Translations under genes and position numbers: made by a program
Notes under the pieces: model-generated
Told to the model about the DNA's origin: nothing
The model's database searches: none
The model's input: only the letters and a program-made list of their open reading frames with translations
Assembly: GCF_014697075.1 (NCBI RefSeq)
Contig: NZ_JACJRE010000007.1
Span: 147,807 to 211,806 of the forward strand
DNA from: Tolypothrix sp. FACHB-123
GTDB lineage: Bacteria > Cyanobacteriota > Cyanobacteriia > Cyanobacteriales > Nostocaceae
Direction of reading: 5' to 3'
Length of the DNA: 64,000 bases
In this document: piece by piece, positions 20,631 to 30,211 of the stretch
Position numbering within the stretch: position 1 is the first letter of the stretch
Layout of the letters: every line of letters starts with the position of its first letter

Positions 20631-21290
20631 ATTATAGGGTTTTCCTCTCTAATCTCTACTTCTGAATATTCTCTGATTTTCCCACGGTAATGTTGCTTAC
20701 AGAACCATAGTTGAAATAAGTTGTATTCTCACAATCAAACAGCGCAAAGTTGAGGCAGTGCGTTGTGGTGGTTACCCCCGTTGTCGCAACTGCCGATTCG
20801 CAAAAATCATTTGTTAATTTTTTGCTCTTGCGCACCCTGCTTCACAAATAAAAAATCCTCCTCTGAGTTAGTAGTATGAGGATTTTTTAGCCTCATTTTT
20901 GCAGGTAAAATTCACTTCATACTTTTCCTGAGAGAAGTAGGATTGATTTGCCTCTATTAATGTAACAAATTGTAATAAAAATGTTATGGAAACTTGGTAG
21001 AGTCCCAAATTTTTTAGATTTGATAATCGATAAAATTATCCTATTGGGTATTTAAGATTTTGTATTAAGAATTACCATCTGCATATATGGTGTCAAAATT
21101 TATCTGTTAATATCATTTTTTTAATTAAATTTACTTGGTTTAACATTTGATAAAATCGCCAAATTAAATTATCGATTAAGCACAAAATGAACTAAATTTG
21201 TGCATATAAAAATCCCATGTTTTGATAAGAAATCTCTATACCTGTAGGGTGGGCAGTGCCCACCAGCTAATTTACAGGTAGAAACTGTTT
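20631..21290. other. Intergenic region with one strong hairpin
   Basis: This 660 bp gap lies upstream of dxs and downstream of the KefB-type gene. I see no protein-coding frame. It contains a strong hairpin at 20850-20888 and a small palindrome (GGGTGGGCAGTGCCCACC) at about 21246-21263. The rest is AT-rich. Confidence 0.6.
20850..20888 (+). terminator. Strong intergenic hairpin with T tail
   Basis: AAAAAATCCTC (20850-20860) pairs with GAGGATTTTTT (20878-20888), giving an 11 bp stem with a U tail on either strand. No annotated gene ends here: dxs starts 220 bp to the left on the minus strand and the transporter ends 400 bp to the right. It may mark the 3' end of an unannotated small RNA. Confidence 0.6.
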
Positions 21291-23591
21291 TCAGGCTTCT
21301 ATGCGATCGCTTTGGACTATGGGCAAAGTTAAGGGTACGGTGTCGGGTGCAGTAAACAACGGTTGTAGTTGATTCAAATTCGCCAAACCCCCACACAACA
21401 ATACTTGATCGCCATCTTTCAAGTCCATATGGCTATCGGGAGTGCGGATAAACTTACCATCGCGCCGAATCGCTTCGACTTTAACGCCATATTTATCGCT
21501 AATATCTAAATCTTTGAGAGTTTTGCCTAAAACCGGAGTTTCGGCATTAATTGTCAGCCACTGACAAGCGCTATCTTCTCCCGGTACAGCCGTTCTGCCA
21601 ATAGCAAATTCTGCTAAAGCTGCGAGTTCTTCATCGGCTCCCACTACCAACAAGCGATCGCCTTCTTCTAATTTAGTTTCGTTACTGGGATAATCTATCT
21701 CTTCGCCATTAGCGCGACGAATTGCCATTAAGCTTACCCCAATTAAGTAACGCATATCCGCTTCTTCTAAGCTCATGCCAATGAGGGGGGAACCAGAAGG
21801 TAGGGGATACCAGCGCCGATTTAAATCGCGGGTAGCTTGCTGTAAATCGCGAGCAACTTCCAATGCAGTTTGTTCTGGGCGCAAGTCTAAATAATGATCC
21901 TTGCGAATTTGCTGCATTTCCCGTTGCACTACGTTTGCTGGCAAACCTAAACCTGTTAATAAATAGGTTGCCATTTCTATACTGGCTTCAAACTCTGGTT
22001 GTACAACTTCTCTAGCTCCCAGTTGATAAAGCACTTCAATATTTTTATCTTGGGTAGCGCGGACAACTAAATCGAGTTCTGGACACAATTCCAAGGCGCG
22101 TTTGAGACAAAGCCGGGTACTAATTGGATCGGGAAGTGCGATCGCCATTCCTTTAGCGTGGTTCACTCCAGCCGTTTCTAGAACGTGTAAACTCACGCAA
22201 TTACCATATACATAAGCCACGCCAGCATCCCGTAATTGCTGAATCCGACTTTCCGATTGATCGATAACGACTACAGGTAACTGATGCTGCTGCAATAACT
22301 TGACTAAATTTTTACCTACTCGCCCATAACCACAAACTACCACATGGTCTTTTAATGGCAAATCTTCAGCCACATCTCGCGGCTGTACTTCTTCTAAATA
22401 AGGTTTCAGCCAAGGCATCGATTCTGCCAAAGTAAATAAAAATGGCACTAATCGTAACACAAATGGTGTTAAGACAAGTGTTACCGCTGTAGTTCCTAAA
22501 ATTAGTAAATATACTGAACGCGAAACTAAGCCCAGTGCTTGCCCTTCACTCGCCAATACAAAGGAGAATTCCCCAATTTGCGCTAGTCCCAGCCCCGCAA
22601 TTAAAGCTGTTTTTAAGGGATAGCGGAATAATTTCACCAACGGTGTGATGATTAAAAATTTACCAATGAAAACTATTGCCACTAAACCTAAAATTAATTC
22701 CAGGTTTTTCCACAAAAACACTGGGTCAATTAACATGCCAATAGCGGCGAAAAATAAACTGGCGAAGATATCTCGGAGTGGTTCTACATAAGTTAAAGTT
22801 TGGTCGGCGTATTCCACCTCAGAAATCATTAAGCCGGCGACAAACGCCCCCATTTCAATGGATAAGCCTAAATATTCTGTTAGCAGTGCAATTCCTAAGC
22901 ACAGTGCAACCACACCTAATAAAAATAGCTCTTTGCTTTCCGTCCGGGCAAGAAGTCGCAATAACGGCGGAATTAACCAAATTCCCGCTACAACTGCACC
23001 AGCGGCAAATAAGCCAATTCTGACTAGTGCTGTCACCACTGCAATTCCAATGGCTTCACCCGGCTCATGCAGGGCGGGTAAGACTGCTAGCATGAGTCCT
23101 AAGGCTAAGTCTTGGACTACCAAAATACCCAGCATTACCTGTCCGTGAGGGGTTTCCGTTTCGTTGCTTTCCATCAAGCACTTAAGGACAACGGCGGTGG
23201 AAGATAAAGACAGAATTGACCCCAAAAAGACGCCCTTAGCAGGTAAAGCGCCCCAAGCACCAGTGACGCCACAAATCGCGACTGTGATCAAAATTGTCAG
23301 CGCAATTTGTAGCCCACCACCACCCAGAGCGATCGCTTTTACTTTCTTCAGTTCGGCAAAAGAAAATTCTACGCCCAAAGCAAATAACAAGAAAGCGACC
23401 CCAAACTGAGCCAGAGTCTCTACTTGAATTACTTCTTTAATCAATCCCAGCCCAGCAGGCCCCACCACCATACCACCGATGAGATACCCTAACAACACAG
23501 GCTGTCGTAACAGCGCCGCCAACAGTCCGCCACCAGCAGCAACGGCGAGAACTAAAACTAAATCAACAATTAACCTAAAATCTTCTTGCAC
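21291..23591 (-). CDS. KefB-type monovalent cation:proton antiporter with TrkA domains
   Basis: This 766-residue inner-membrane protein of the CPA2 family has about twelve hydrophobic segments (residues 5-385). A TrkA-N (RCK) nucleotide-binding domain follows, starting DHVVVCGYGRVGKNL at about 405, with the GxGxxG Rossmann motif. Two TrkA-C domains end the protein (about 580-660 and 670-745). It should exchange K+ or Na+ for protons and be gated by NAD(H) or another nucleotide. The second TrkA-C domain makes it longer than E. coli KefB. The start at 23591 (MQEDFRLIVDLVLVLAV) places the first helix at the N-terminus as expected. No partner gene is adjacent. Confidence 0.93.
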   Translation of the reverse strand: MQEDFRLIVDLVLVLAVAAGGGLLAALLRQPVLLGYLIGGMVVGPAGLGLIKEVIQVETLAQFGVAFLLFALGVEFSFAELKKVKAIALGGGGLQIALTILITVAICGVTGAWGALPAKGVFLGSILSLSSTAVVLKCLMESNETETPHGQVMLGILVVQDLALGLMLAVLPALHEPGEAIGIAVVTALVRIGLFAAGAVVAGIWLIPPLLRLLARTESKELFLLGVVALCLGIALLTEYLGLSIEMGAFVAGLMISEVEYADQTLTYVEPLRDIFASLFFAAIGMLIDPVFLWKNLELILGLVAIVFIGKFLIITPLVKLFRYPLKTALIAGLGLAQIGEFSFVLASEGQALGLVSRSVYLLILGTTAVTLVLTPFVLRLVPFLFTLAESMPWLKPYLEEVQPRDVAEDLPLKDHVVVCGYGRVGKNLVKLLQQHQLPVVVIDQSESRIQQLRDAGVAYVYGNCVSLHVLETAGVNHAKGMAIALPDPISTRLCLKRALELCPELDLVVRATQDKNIEVLYQLGAREVVQPEFEASIEMATYLLTGLGLPANVVQREMQQIRKDHYLDLRPEQTALEVARDLQQATRDLNRRWYPLPSGSPLIGMSLEEADMRYLIGVSLMAIRRANGEEIDYPSNETKLEEGDRLLVVGADEELAALAEFAIGRTAVPGEDSACQWLTINAETPVLGKTLKDLDISDKYGVKVEAIRRDGKFIRTPDSHMDLKDGDQVLLCGGLANLNQLQPLFTAPDTVPLTLPIVQSDRIEA

Positions 23592-23882
23592 CAGTTTAAA
23601 AAAAAGAACTATTAAGACCTATTAACCTCAGCATACAAATTTTTATATATCTATGCTCAAGTTATTGGTGCAGAGAAGACAAAATTTGCGTAAAGTCGCC
23701 GGGGAAGTTCACTGCTTCTTTGTGGGATGAAGCACCGCCCGCCGACTTGGGGTATGGGGTATGGGGTATTGGTGGTTTTTCTCTTAACTATTGACTATTT
23801 ACCAATGCCCTATACCAAAATATAAGCGCACTATTATAGCACGCTTAAAGATAATATTTAACAAATTGATAACTTCTCTATG

Positions 23883-24158
23883 TCAACCACCTGCAACAGC
23901 AGGGACAATACTGACTTCATCGCCATCTTTGAGAGTTGTAGCTATCCCTTCCAAAAAGCGAATATCTTCGCTATTGACATATAAATTCAAAAATCGCCGT
24001 GGTGCGCCTGCTTCATCGCACAAGCGGGATTTAATCCCCGGACAAGCAGTTTCTAGAGAATCGAATAATTCTGCGATATTACTAGCATTGCATTCCAGGA
24101 CAGCTTGGTTATCGGTAAATTTTTGAAGAGCTGTGGGAACTAAAACTGTTACAGACAT
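23883..24158 (-). CDS. MoaD/ThiS-family sulfur carrier protein
   Basis: This 91-residue ubiquitin-like protein ends in the diagnostic Gly-Gly (IVPAVAGG), the site of adenylation and thiocarboxylation in MoaD, ThiS and CysO. The [14 protein letters not shown] ending is intact, so it can be activated by a MoeB/ThiF-type enzyme. It lies 73 bp downstream of thrC on the same strand. A sulfur carrier next to the PLP enzyme ThrC, rather than next to moa genes, suggests a role in amino-acid sulfur metabolism such as cysteine or homocysteine formation, as for CysO/CysM. That role is inferred, and the carrier could still serve molybdopterin. Confidence 0.88.
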   Translation of the reverse strand: MSVTVLVPTALQKFTDNQAVLECNASNIAELFDSLETACPGIKSRLCDEAGAPRRFLNLYVNSEDIRFLEGIATTLKDGDEVSIVPAVAGG

Positions 24159-24231
24159 AGTTGAAGTATGAAGTGTGAGATATGAAATATAAAGGATGGA
24201 AGGTGAAGTTTAACTGTTCAACCTTTATCCT

Positions 24232-25536
24232 TTAAACGAGTACTTGCTGCCATTCCAAACGATCGAGAGTCCGTGAACGCTCTAGTGCGTTTTCAAAGCT
24301 ATCGAGTTTGGCATCAATTGTCAAAGGTTCGCCAATATAGCCGTGAAGAGCTTCTTGGGTTTTCAAACCATTGCCAGTGATATATACCACAGTAGTTTCA
24401 TCTGGATCAATTTTGCCAGCTTCTACTAATTTTTTCAGCACGGCAACGGTTGTACCACCAGCAGTTTCCGTAAATATGCCTTCAGTTTCTGCTAAGAGTT
24501 TGATACCTTCAATGATTTCTGCATCATTGACAGATTCGATATTACCGTTGGTTTTGTTAGCTATTTCCACAGCATAAACACCATCTGCTGGGTTACCGAT
24601 CGCAATCGATTTCGCAATAGTATTGGGTTTAACTGGTTTAATAAAGTCCCGTCCTTCTTTATAAGCTTGGGCGATGGGCGAACAACCTTCAGCTTGCGCG
24701 CCACTAAACCGGACTTTCTTATCTTCTACTAAACCAACTTCGACAAATTCTTTGAATCCCTTATAAATTTTTGTAAATAAGGAACCAGATGCTAGAGGCG
24801 CAACGATGTGGTCTGGTAATTCCCAACCTAATTGTTCAGCTACTTCAAAACCTAAAGTCTTAGAACCTTCTGAATAGTAGGGGCGGAGGTTGATATTGAC
24901 AAAACCCCAGCCATGTGTATTTGCAACTTCCGAGCAGAGACGATTGACCTGATCGTAGTTACCTTTAACAGCCATTAATGTGGGGCTGTAAATCAAGCTA
25001 CCCATAACTTTCCCAGCTTCCAAATCTGCGGGGATGAATACACAGCAATCTAAACCGGCGTGAGCTGCGATCGCGGCTGTAGAATTAGCCAAGTTACCAG
25101 TGCTAGCACAAGAAACAGTAGTAAAACCTAACTCTCTAGCTCTTGTTAAAGCCACAGAAACCACCCGGTCTTTGAAGCTGAGGGTGGGCATATTCACAGC
25201 ATCGTTTTTAATATAAAGCTTGTTTAGACCCAGACGACGCGCCAGACGGTGAGAACGCACTAAGGGAGTCATCCCAGTTCCCACATCAATTACATTATCA
25301 GTTGCAACAGGTAAAAAGGGACGGTAGCGCCAAATGGAATTAGGGCCAGCTTGAATTTTTTCTCGGGTGACAGTCTTACGCAGCAGGTTGTAGTCATACT
25401 TGACTTCCAAAGGCCCAAAACATAATTCACAAACATGGTTGGCTTTCAGTTCATACTCCTCACCACATTCCTTACACTTCAAGGCTTGAAAAGAGATAGT
25501 GGCGGCTTCGGTGAGTGCGGATTTTGTCTGAGTCAT
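24232..25536 (-). CDS. thrC: Threonine synthase
   Basis: This 434-residue PLP enzyme converts O-phosphohomoserine to threonine. It starts at the ATG at 25536 (MTQTKSALTEAATISFQALK); the frame extends upstream to 25608 but that extension looks non-coding. An N-terminal zinc-ribbon-like CxxC pair (CKECG and CELCFG, residues about 21-41) precedes the fold-type II domain. The PLP lysine is in LSFKDRVV and the phosphate-binding turn in SCASTGNLANST. The long N-terminal extension is typical of cyanobacterial and plant-type ThrC. A MoaD-like carrier gene follows, probably cotranscribed. Confidence 0.96.
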   Translation of the reverse strand: MTQTKSALTEAATISFQALKCKECGEEYELKANHVCELCFGPLEVKYDYNLLRKTVTREKIQAGPNSIWRYRPFLPVATDNVIDVGTGMTPLVRSHRLARRLGLNKLYIKNDAVNMPTLSFKDRVVSVALTRARELGFTTVSCASTGNLANSTAAIAAHAGLDCCVFIPADLEAGKVMGSLIYSPTLMAVKGNYDQVNRLCSEVANTHGWGFVNINLRPYYSEGSKTLGFEVAEQLGWELPDHIVAPLASGSLFTKIYKGFKEFVEVGLVEDKKVRFSGAQAEGCSPIAQAYKEGRDFIKPVKPNTIAKSIAIGNPADGVYAVEIANKTNGNIESVNDAEIIEGIKLLAETEGIFTETAGGTTVAVLKKLVEAGKIDPDETTVVYITGNGLKTQEALHGYIGEPLTIDAKLDSFENALERSRTLDRLEWQQVLV

Positions 25537-25740
25537 AAACCTAGCTTTCCCTGTTTGTCTGTCAACTGTCGCCTGATAGTAACACGAGTAGAAATACGAG
25601 TCAAACATACCCGATAAAAAAAGTCGGGTATGGCTACCATATTATGTTAGCTTTAGCTACAAACCTTGATAGACATAGATATTTGCGTTTACACCTACCT
25701 GCTTAACCTATTTTTTCCGTCAAAACTATTGACCAAATTC

Positions 25741-25911
25741 TTAAAGTACAGTCAGTCTTAACTCTGAAAAAACTTGAGAAACCTTACTTAAGACATCATC
25801 GCCATAAATCCCGCAAAAGTTGTGAACGCTAGCACCATCCCAACGTTCTTGGTAATCGTCAGCGATCGCCACTTCATCTGATCGAGCATATCCCCAATAT
25901 TGCAGACAAAG
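25741..25911 (-). pseudogene. Unrecognised coding remnant
   Basis: A stop-bounded frame on the minus strand reads QYWGYARSDEVAIADDYQER and continues WDGASVHNFCGIYGDDVL to a stop at 25741. It looks like real protein composition but has an in-frame stop just upstream and no usable start. I do not recognise the family. It sits in a stretch of gene debris with the fdhD tail and a dispersed repeat. Confidence 0.35.
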
Positions 25912-25987
25912 GAACTAGGAATAGGAAGCGCAATAGAGATCGCTAATCACAAATAGACTCTTACAAAAAGCCACTAAATATCTGTTA

Positions 25988-26022
25988 TGTAGGGTGTGTT
26001 GTCGCGTAGCGCAACGCACCAA
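25988..26022. repeat. GTAGGGTGTGTTGTCGCG palindromic repeat, copy 1
   Basis: The segment TGTAGGGTGTGTTGTCGCG, then TAGCGCAACGCACC, is an imperfect inverted repeat (GGTGTGTTG against CAACGCACC). A near-identical copy lies at 49621-49655. Here it sits directly before the fdhD remnant. Confidence 0.75.
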
Positions 26023-26038
26023 AAGCTTTATTTGATAC

Positions 26039-26185
26039 GCAGGAGTACCAATTGTTTGTTCTGTTTCTGCTCCTAGCAGTTTAGCTGTTTCTGTCGCTCA
26101 AGAATTTGGGATTACTTTAATTGGCTTTTTGCGGGGAGAACGTTTCAATATATATACAGGTTGGGAACGGATAAAAAATTCTTAA
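26039..26185 (+). pseudogene. C-terminal remnant of fdhD (formate dehydrogenase accessory protein)
   Basis: The frame reads [17 protein letters not shown] then [20 protein letters not shown] and stops at 26185. This is the conserved C-terminal end of FdhD, the sulfurtransferase that sulfurates the molybdenum cofactor of formate dehydrogenase. Everything upstream of residue A is missing and is replaced by the dispersed repeat at 25988-26022. With no start codon and no N-terminal domain (including the active-site CxxC region) it cannot be functional. Confidence 0.8.
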
Positions 26186-26805
26186 AAATTGTTATTTTTT
26201 TGAAAATGTAGTGAATTTAAAACTTCCTGATAACAAATAAACCAAAAATAAAGCGCCACATTCAATCCACTCAATAACTTAGGTATACCCTCTAAAAGAC
26301 TAGGTATTCCATTACCAGTCAAGCGTAGTGAGTCTACTGTAATAGCAATGAATAATAAACCTAAGCCAGCTATAAGTATAAAGTAGGGTGTTAATTTTAG
26401 TTGCCTTCTAAAAGTTAATCCATAGGCAATGCCTATAGTAGCATAAATGATGATGGTTACTAACTTAGGAATACCAATCTGTGTACCAATAACATGAATT
26501 CGATAAATTTCATTGATTAAAAAGCCTGCTGTTAATAATGCCGAGCCAAGAATAAATTTATTATTTTTACCGTTAGGTTTAATTTTGTTTAGTAAAGCAA
26601 AACTAAAAGCGCACACTAACGGAGGTACACAACATAATAATTGAAAAGTATGGGTTAATAAACCAGCGCTAGGATACTCTGGAGCCGGAGGGGGTAAAAA
26701 TAATCCTCCTGCTGATATATCAAATGCTTTAGTAGCAAGTATGAGAATAATAATTGCAAATAAACCTAAGCTATTGAACCAAAGAATAGTTTTGTAAATT
26801 GACAT
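26182..26805 (-). CDS. Hypothetical membrane protein, helicase neighbour
   Basis: This 207-residue protein has about six hydrophobic segments (for example [56 protein letters not shown]). No catalytic motif is visible and I do not recognise the family. It starts 3 bp after the stop of the helicase-nuclease gene at 26809, so the two are almost certainly cotranscribed and probably translationally coupled. Both are AT-rich compared with their housekeeping neighbours, with few GCGATCGC sites, which suggests horizontal acquisition. Confidence 0.75.
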   Translation of the reverse strand: MSIYKTILWFNSLGLFAIIILILATKAFDISAGGLFLPPPAPEYPSAGLLTHTFQLLCCVPPLVCAFSFALLNKIKPNGKNNKFILGSALLTAGFLINEIYRIHVIGTQIGIPKLVTIIIYATIGIAYGLTFRRQLKLTPYFILIAGLGLLFIAITVDSLRLTGNGIPSLLEGIPKLLSGLNVALYFWFICYQEVLNSLHFQKNNNF

Positions 26806-26808
26806 GGT

Positions 26809-29703
26809 TTAAATTTTAGGATAAAAAGCAGCAACATCAGGAATATGGTTGATGATTGCAGTACATTGCCCTTGCTCAAGATAATACTTAGCTATAATAT
26901 TCTCTAAATCATCATAAAATTGCACCTCAATTCCAGTAGCGTGAGAAATCCATTCAGCTTTATCAAAATATTGTTGTATTGAGAATTCTTGTGCTGGATA
27001 TGTGCGACACCAAGCTTTATCTGTGCGTTTCCAGTTATAGCCTTCAGCCTTGAGCATTCTTTTTATTGCAATAGTTGGTTTTGTACCTCGTCCACTCTGG
27101 TTACCCACTTTAATGGTAATTTGCGGTATGGTTAGATTACAAGGTGGGTAATCTAACCAGTCTAGTAAGTTAATTTTTTTATTAGCCTTTAATTCATCAA
27201 GGAAAGGTGACAAGTTGTTACTCTCAGTGACAATGAACAAACGCTCTACCGCACGAGTTAAAGCAACGTAAAAAAGACGGCGTTCTTCATCAATTACTAG
27301 TTCAATGCTATCACCGAAAACACGAGTGAACATTAGATCAGGATGTATTAATGGATAAGAACGAGGAACAGCATCAAGTATGATTACAACATCTTTTTGA
27401 AGACCTTTATACTTATGTGCCGTAGATATAGTTACAGCCTCCCTTAAGTTTTTGGGCAGATAGGAACGCACCAAATTTAGAAAACTCTCAAGAGAGCCAT
27501 TTTTTAAATTATCCTGATGCTTTCCGTAATTCACATACCAAGGCAAACTATTCTTGCGACTAAGTAAAACGACCTGTTTTCCATCTTTGATAGTATGATC
27601 TACTAAGCGTAATATGGCAGGTATAATGATATCTCCTGAATGCTTTTGTTGCTCTTTTAGTGTTGGATTAAATTGCCTAATATCAGCAATTTCAACTATT
27701 CCAAATATAGATGTATGTGCGCGAGCAGGATTACCCAACCCCTGCATCAATCTATTACCAATATCCACAATTGAGGCGGCTGAACGATAATTAGTTGAGA
27801 TGTGGAGTTTTTGCGAAGGCTGAAAAAATTGTGCAAAATTTTGATAAAAGCGCAAATCTGAACCTGCAAAGCCATTAATTGCTTGCCAATCATCACCAAC
27901 ACAGAAAAATTTTGCTTGAGGATTTTGTTCTCGGATTGCTTCTATTAAATGGTGGAAGAGTAATGAAAAGTCTTGATATTCATCAATGAGTACGTATCGA
28001 AGAGACTTGAGATCGCCACTACAAGATTTGCGTTTAAATATAGTTTGTCCTGATTTAACAAGAGCCGCAGCTTGTTGCATTAGTCCATCAAAATCTTCCT
28101 CCCCTGTTTCTTGAAGACGATTCAGATAAGACTGATAAAAAATTTGTGCTATTTCTAAAAACTTTTGTTCAATATTACTAGCACAGTCATGATTATCAAT
28201 AATTTTAGCTAATATTTCTGAGGTGAGGCAGAGTTTGCGACAACGCTGGATAAATCCCTCTACTACCTTAGTAAAGCGGTCTATAGCTCTAACTTTAATT
28301 TTCTTCCAAATCGCTTCTTCACTCAAGCGATCGCATTTAATATCATAACTTTCTAAACATCGCTTAAGCAATAAACAAAAATCTTCTGCTCCTTCAAACT
28401 TTAGAGTTCTTGGGGATAATTCTACAAAATTACAGGTAGGATTATTGCGCCAATACTCTCGCTTTGCATCAGACATTTTATCGTAATCTGGATCGCCTTC
28501 TAGCCCAAAATATTCAATAACTACGCCTTGGTTATCTCCAGTAATAATCGTAAAATCAGGGCGATAATTTATGCCATCCCACCAAAAATTTTGTTCGTAT
28601 TTATATTTAATATCGTGTTCAAATAAAAAGTCACCAATGAGTTTCTCCCCAAAAGATTTAAAGTAGGTTCCATCAATTCCCTCTTTAGGCAAAGAGCGAC
28701 GGTAACGCAGCATTTCTTCTGGACTTTTATCATAACCGCCAGAAAGTATACGTTCCCAATCTTCTCGGAAATGTGCCATCATCAAAGCACGAATTTTTTC
28801 ATAAAAAATTGGGTCGCGTAAGTGGTTATCAATTACATTTTGTAAAACGCGACTTTTGTTTTGTCCAGCATCTGGTTCATTAAAAAGAATACTTTCTTCA
28901 GGGTGAACTAAAGCATAAGCTAATGCATGAAAAGTCATTACATGGGGAATATAACCCTTTAATTGTAGAGTAAAGCGTTCTCTTATCTCATCTGCTGCTT
29001 TGCGATTAAAGGCTAAAAGCAACATTTCATCAGATGCAACCTCGCAATGTTTTTGTAAAAATAACGCTCGATTTACCAAAGTGGAAGTTTTACCACTTCC
29101 AGCCCTAGCCACTACTTGAATATGACATTCAACAGCGCCAATCGCTGCTGCTTGCTCAAAGTCAGGTGAGGAATTTAGATGGCGTTGTACCCACGATTGT
29201 ACATAATTCAGCTTTTCAGATTGGTACTCTTTAAATGATATGTACTCAGTACATTGGGCTTCATAAAAATTATCAACATTAAGAAATTTTTTATCAAACT
29301 GTACTTTTAATTTCTCAAGTAAAGTCTGTTTTTCTGTTTGCCATATTTGTATGTCTCTTGCTTCTTTGTCTCGTCGAACTAATTCAGAAATTTCTTTACA
29401 CGAAAGGGGTGGTGATATCTTGTTAAATTTTCTAATAAATTGCTCTTTTTTATATCTAAAAATGAATCCATCTATGTATTTAATCTCAATTGTAACTTCC
29501 GATGTTTCTAGTTCATGTACAGCATAAACTATGCCTTGAGTATAATACTTTACCCCTGCTATATTTTGTTTTGGATCATTATATTTAACTTGTTCCTTAA
29601 GGCGGCTAAGTTTTCTTTTATGTAAAAGTTTCCAGAGTTTATCATTATCACCAATTAGTTCTACAAAACCTTGAACAGTGTCAATGTGTGAACCGTTACC
29701 CAT
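26809..29703 (-). CDS. UvrD/HelD-like superfamily I helicase with embedded nuclease-like segment
   Basis: This 964-residue protein has SF1 helicase motifs: Walker A VVARAGSGKTST (Lys205), DEYQD Walker B (about 572), GDDWQAINGF, HKYKGLQ and the motif VI region FYVALTRA. Between the first helicase motifs lies an insert with RPDF (Asp383) and VVIEYFG (Glu397), which resembles a PD-(D/E)XK nuclease core without an obvious lysine. An N-terminal domain (1-150) and a C-terminal extension (about 870-964, NLTIPQITIKVGNQSGRG) flank it. The architecture resembles helicase IV/UvrD-like proteins. It could act in repair or in anti-phage defence with the adjoining membrane protein. Low GC suggests acquisition. 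Confidence 0.85.
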   Translation of the reverse strand: MGNGSHIDTVQGFVELIGDNDKLWKLLHKRKLSRLKEQVKYNDPKQNIAGVKYYTQGIVYAVHELETSEVTIEIKYIDGFIFRYKKEQFIRKFNKISPPLSCKEISELVRRDKEARDIQIWQTEKQTLLEKLKVQFDKKFLNVDNFYEAQCTEYISFKEYQSEKLNYVQSWVQRHLNSSPDFEQAAAIGAVECHIQVVARAGSGKTSTLVNRALFLQKHCEVASDEMLLLAFNRKAADEIRERFTLQLKGYIPHVMTFHALAYALVHPEESILFNEPDAGQNKSRVLQNVIDNHLRDPIFYEKIRALMMAHFREDWERILSGGYDKSPEEMLRYRRSLPKEGIDGTYFKSFGEKLIGDFLFEHDIKYKYEQNFWWDGINYRPDFTIITGDNQGVVIEYFGLEGDPDYDKMSDAKREYWRNNPTCNFVELSPRTLKFEGAEDFCLLLKRCLESYDIKCDRLSEEAIWKKIKVRAIDRFTKVVEGFIQRCRKLCLTSEILAKIIDNHDCASNIEQKFLEIAQIFYQSYLNRLQETGEEDFDGLMQQAAALVKSGQTIFKRKSCSGDLKSLRYVLIDEYQDFSLLFHHLIEAIREQNPQAKFFCVGDDWQAINGFAGSDLRFYQNFAQFFQPSQKLHISTNYRSAASIVDIGNRLMQGLGNPARAHTSIFGIVEIADIRQFNPTLKEQQKHSGDIIIPAILRLVDHTIKDGKQVVLLSRKNSLPWYVNYGKHQDNLKNGSLESFLNLVRSYLPKNLREAVTISTAHKYKGLQKDVVIILDAVPRSYPLIHPDLMFTRVFGDSIELVIDEERRLFYVALTRAVERLFIVTESNNLSPFLDELKANKKINLLDWLDYPPCNLTIPQITIKVGNQSGRGTKPTIAIKRMLKAEGYNWKRTDKAWCRTYPAQEFSIQQYFDKAEWISHATGIEVQFYDDLENIIAKYYLEQGQCTAIINHIPDVAAFYPKI

Positions 29704-29842
29704 ATCTTGTCTAACTCTTACTCAACTGCTAGCAGCGACTTACACGCCTATTCTCAGTTTTCCCGCGAACTGAGCATGATCTAACAGCGAGGTAGGCATC
29801 ATATAAAGATGAAGCTTAAATGTGAAGCGAGACTAGTTACTT

Positions 29843-30211
29843 TTACCCTAGTGTCAAAATTCCTGTTGAAAAATTCACAGATAATGGCAAGATTCTCAGC
29901 CATTGTAAACCCAATAGAGGCTCAGGAATTCCATCGGCAGCTAAAACAGGAATTATATACTCCTGCTCATCCAATTGAACCTTTCCTTCATAGATATCAA
30001 AAAAAGCCTCACCCCGCACCATTTGCATAGTGCTATTACGTTCAATTAAACGCCACCCTATACTTTCAGCATCTTGTATATCCAGCGCCAACCAACCAGA
30101 TGTAAATCCTGTGTCTAATAAAACTTCGATTGGATAGCTATCTCCATCAACTGAAATAATCTCTATTTCAAAAATTAGCTCTCCGATTTCACCAAACCTA
30201 CCTGAAATCAT
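29843..30211 (-). CDS. Retropepsin-like (clan AA) aspartic protease
   Basis: This 122-residue protein contains the aspartic protease signature VLLDTGFTSGWLAL near residue 36 and the second hydrophobic-hydrophobic-Gly element (PLLGLQWLR) near the C-terminus. A single-domain protein like this would act as a dimer. I chose the ATG at 30211 because it overlaps the TGA of the upstream gene in an ATGA arrangement; the frame could start 4 codons earlier. The catalytic Asp-Thr-Gly is intact. The substrate is unknown; the coupled upstream gene is the obvious partner. Confidence 0.8.
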   Translation of the reverse strand: MISGRFGEIGELIFEIEIISVDGDSYPIEVLLDTGFTSGWLALDIQDAESIGWRLIERNSTMQMVRGEAFFDIYEGKVQLDEQEYIIPVLAADGIPEPLLGLQWLRILPLSVNFSTGILTLG

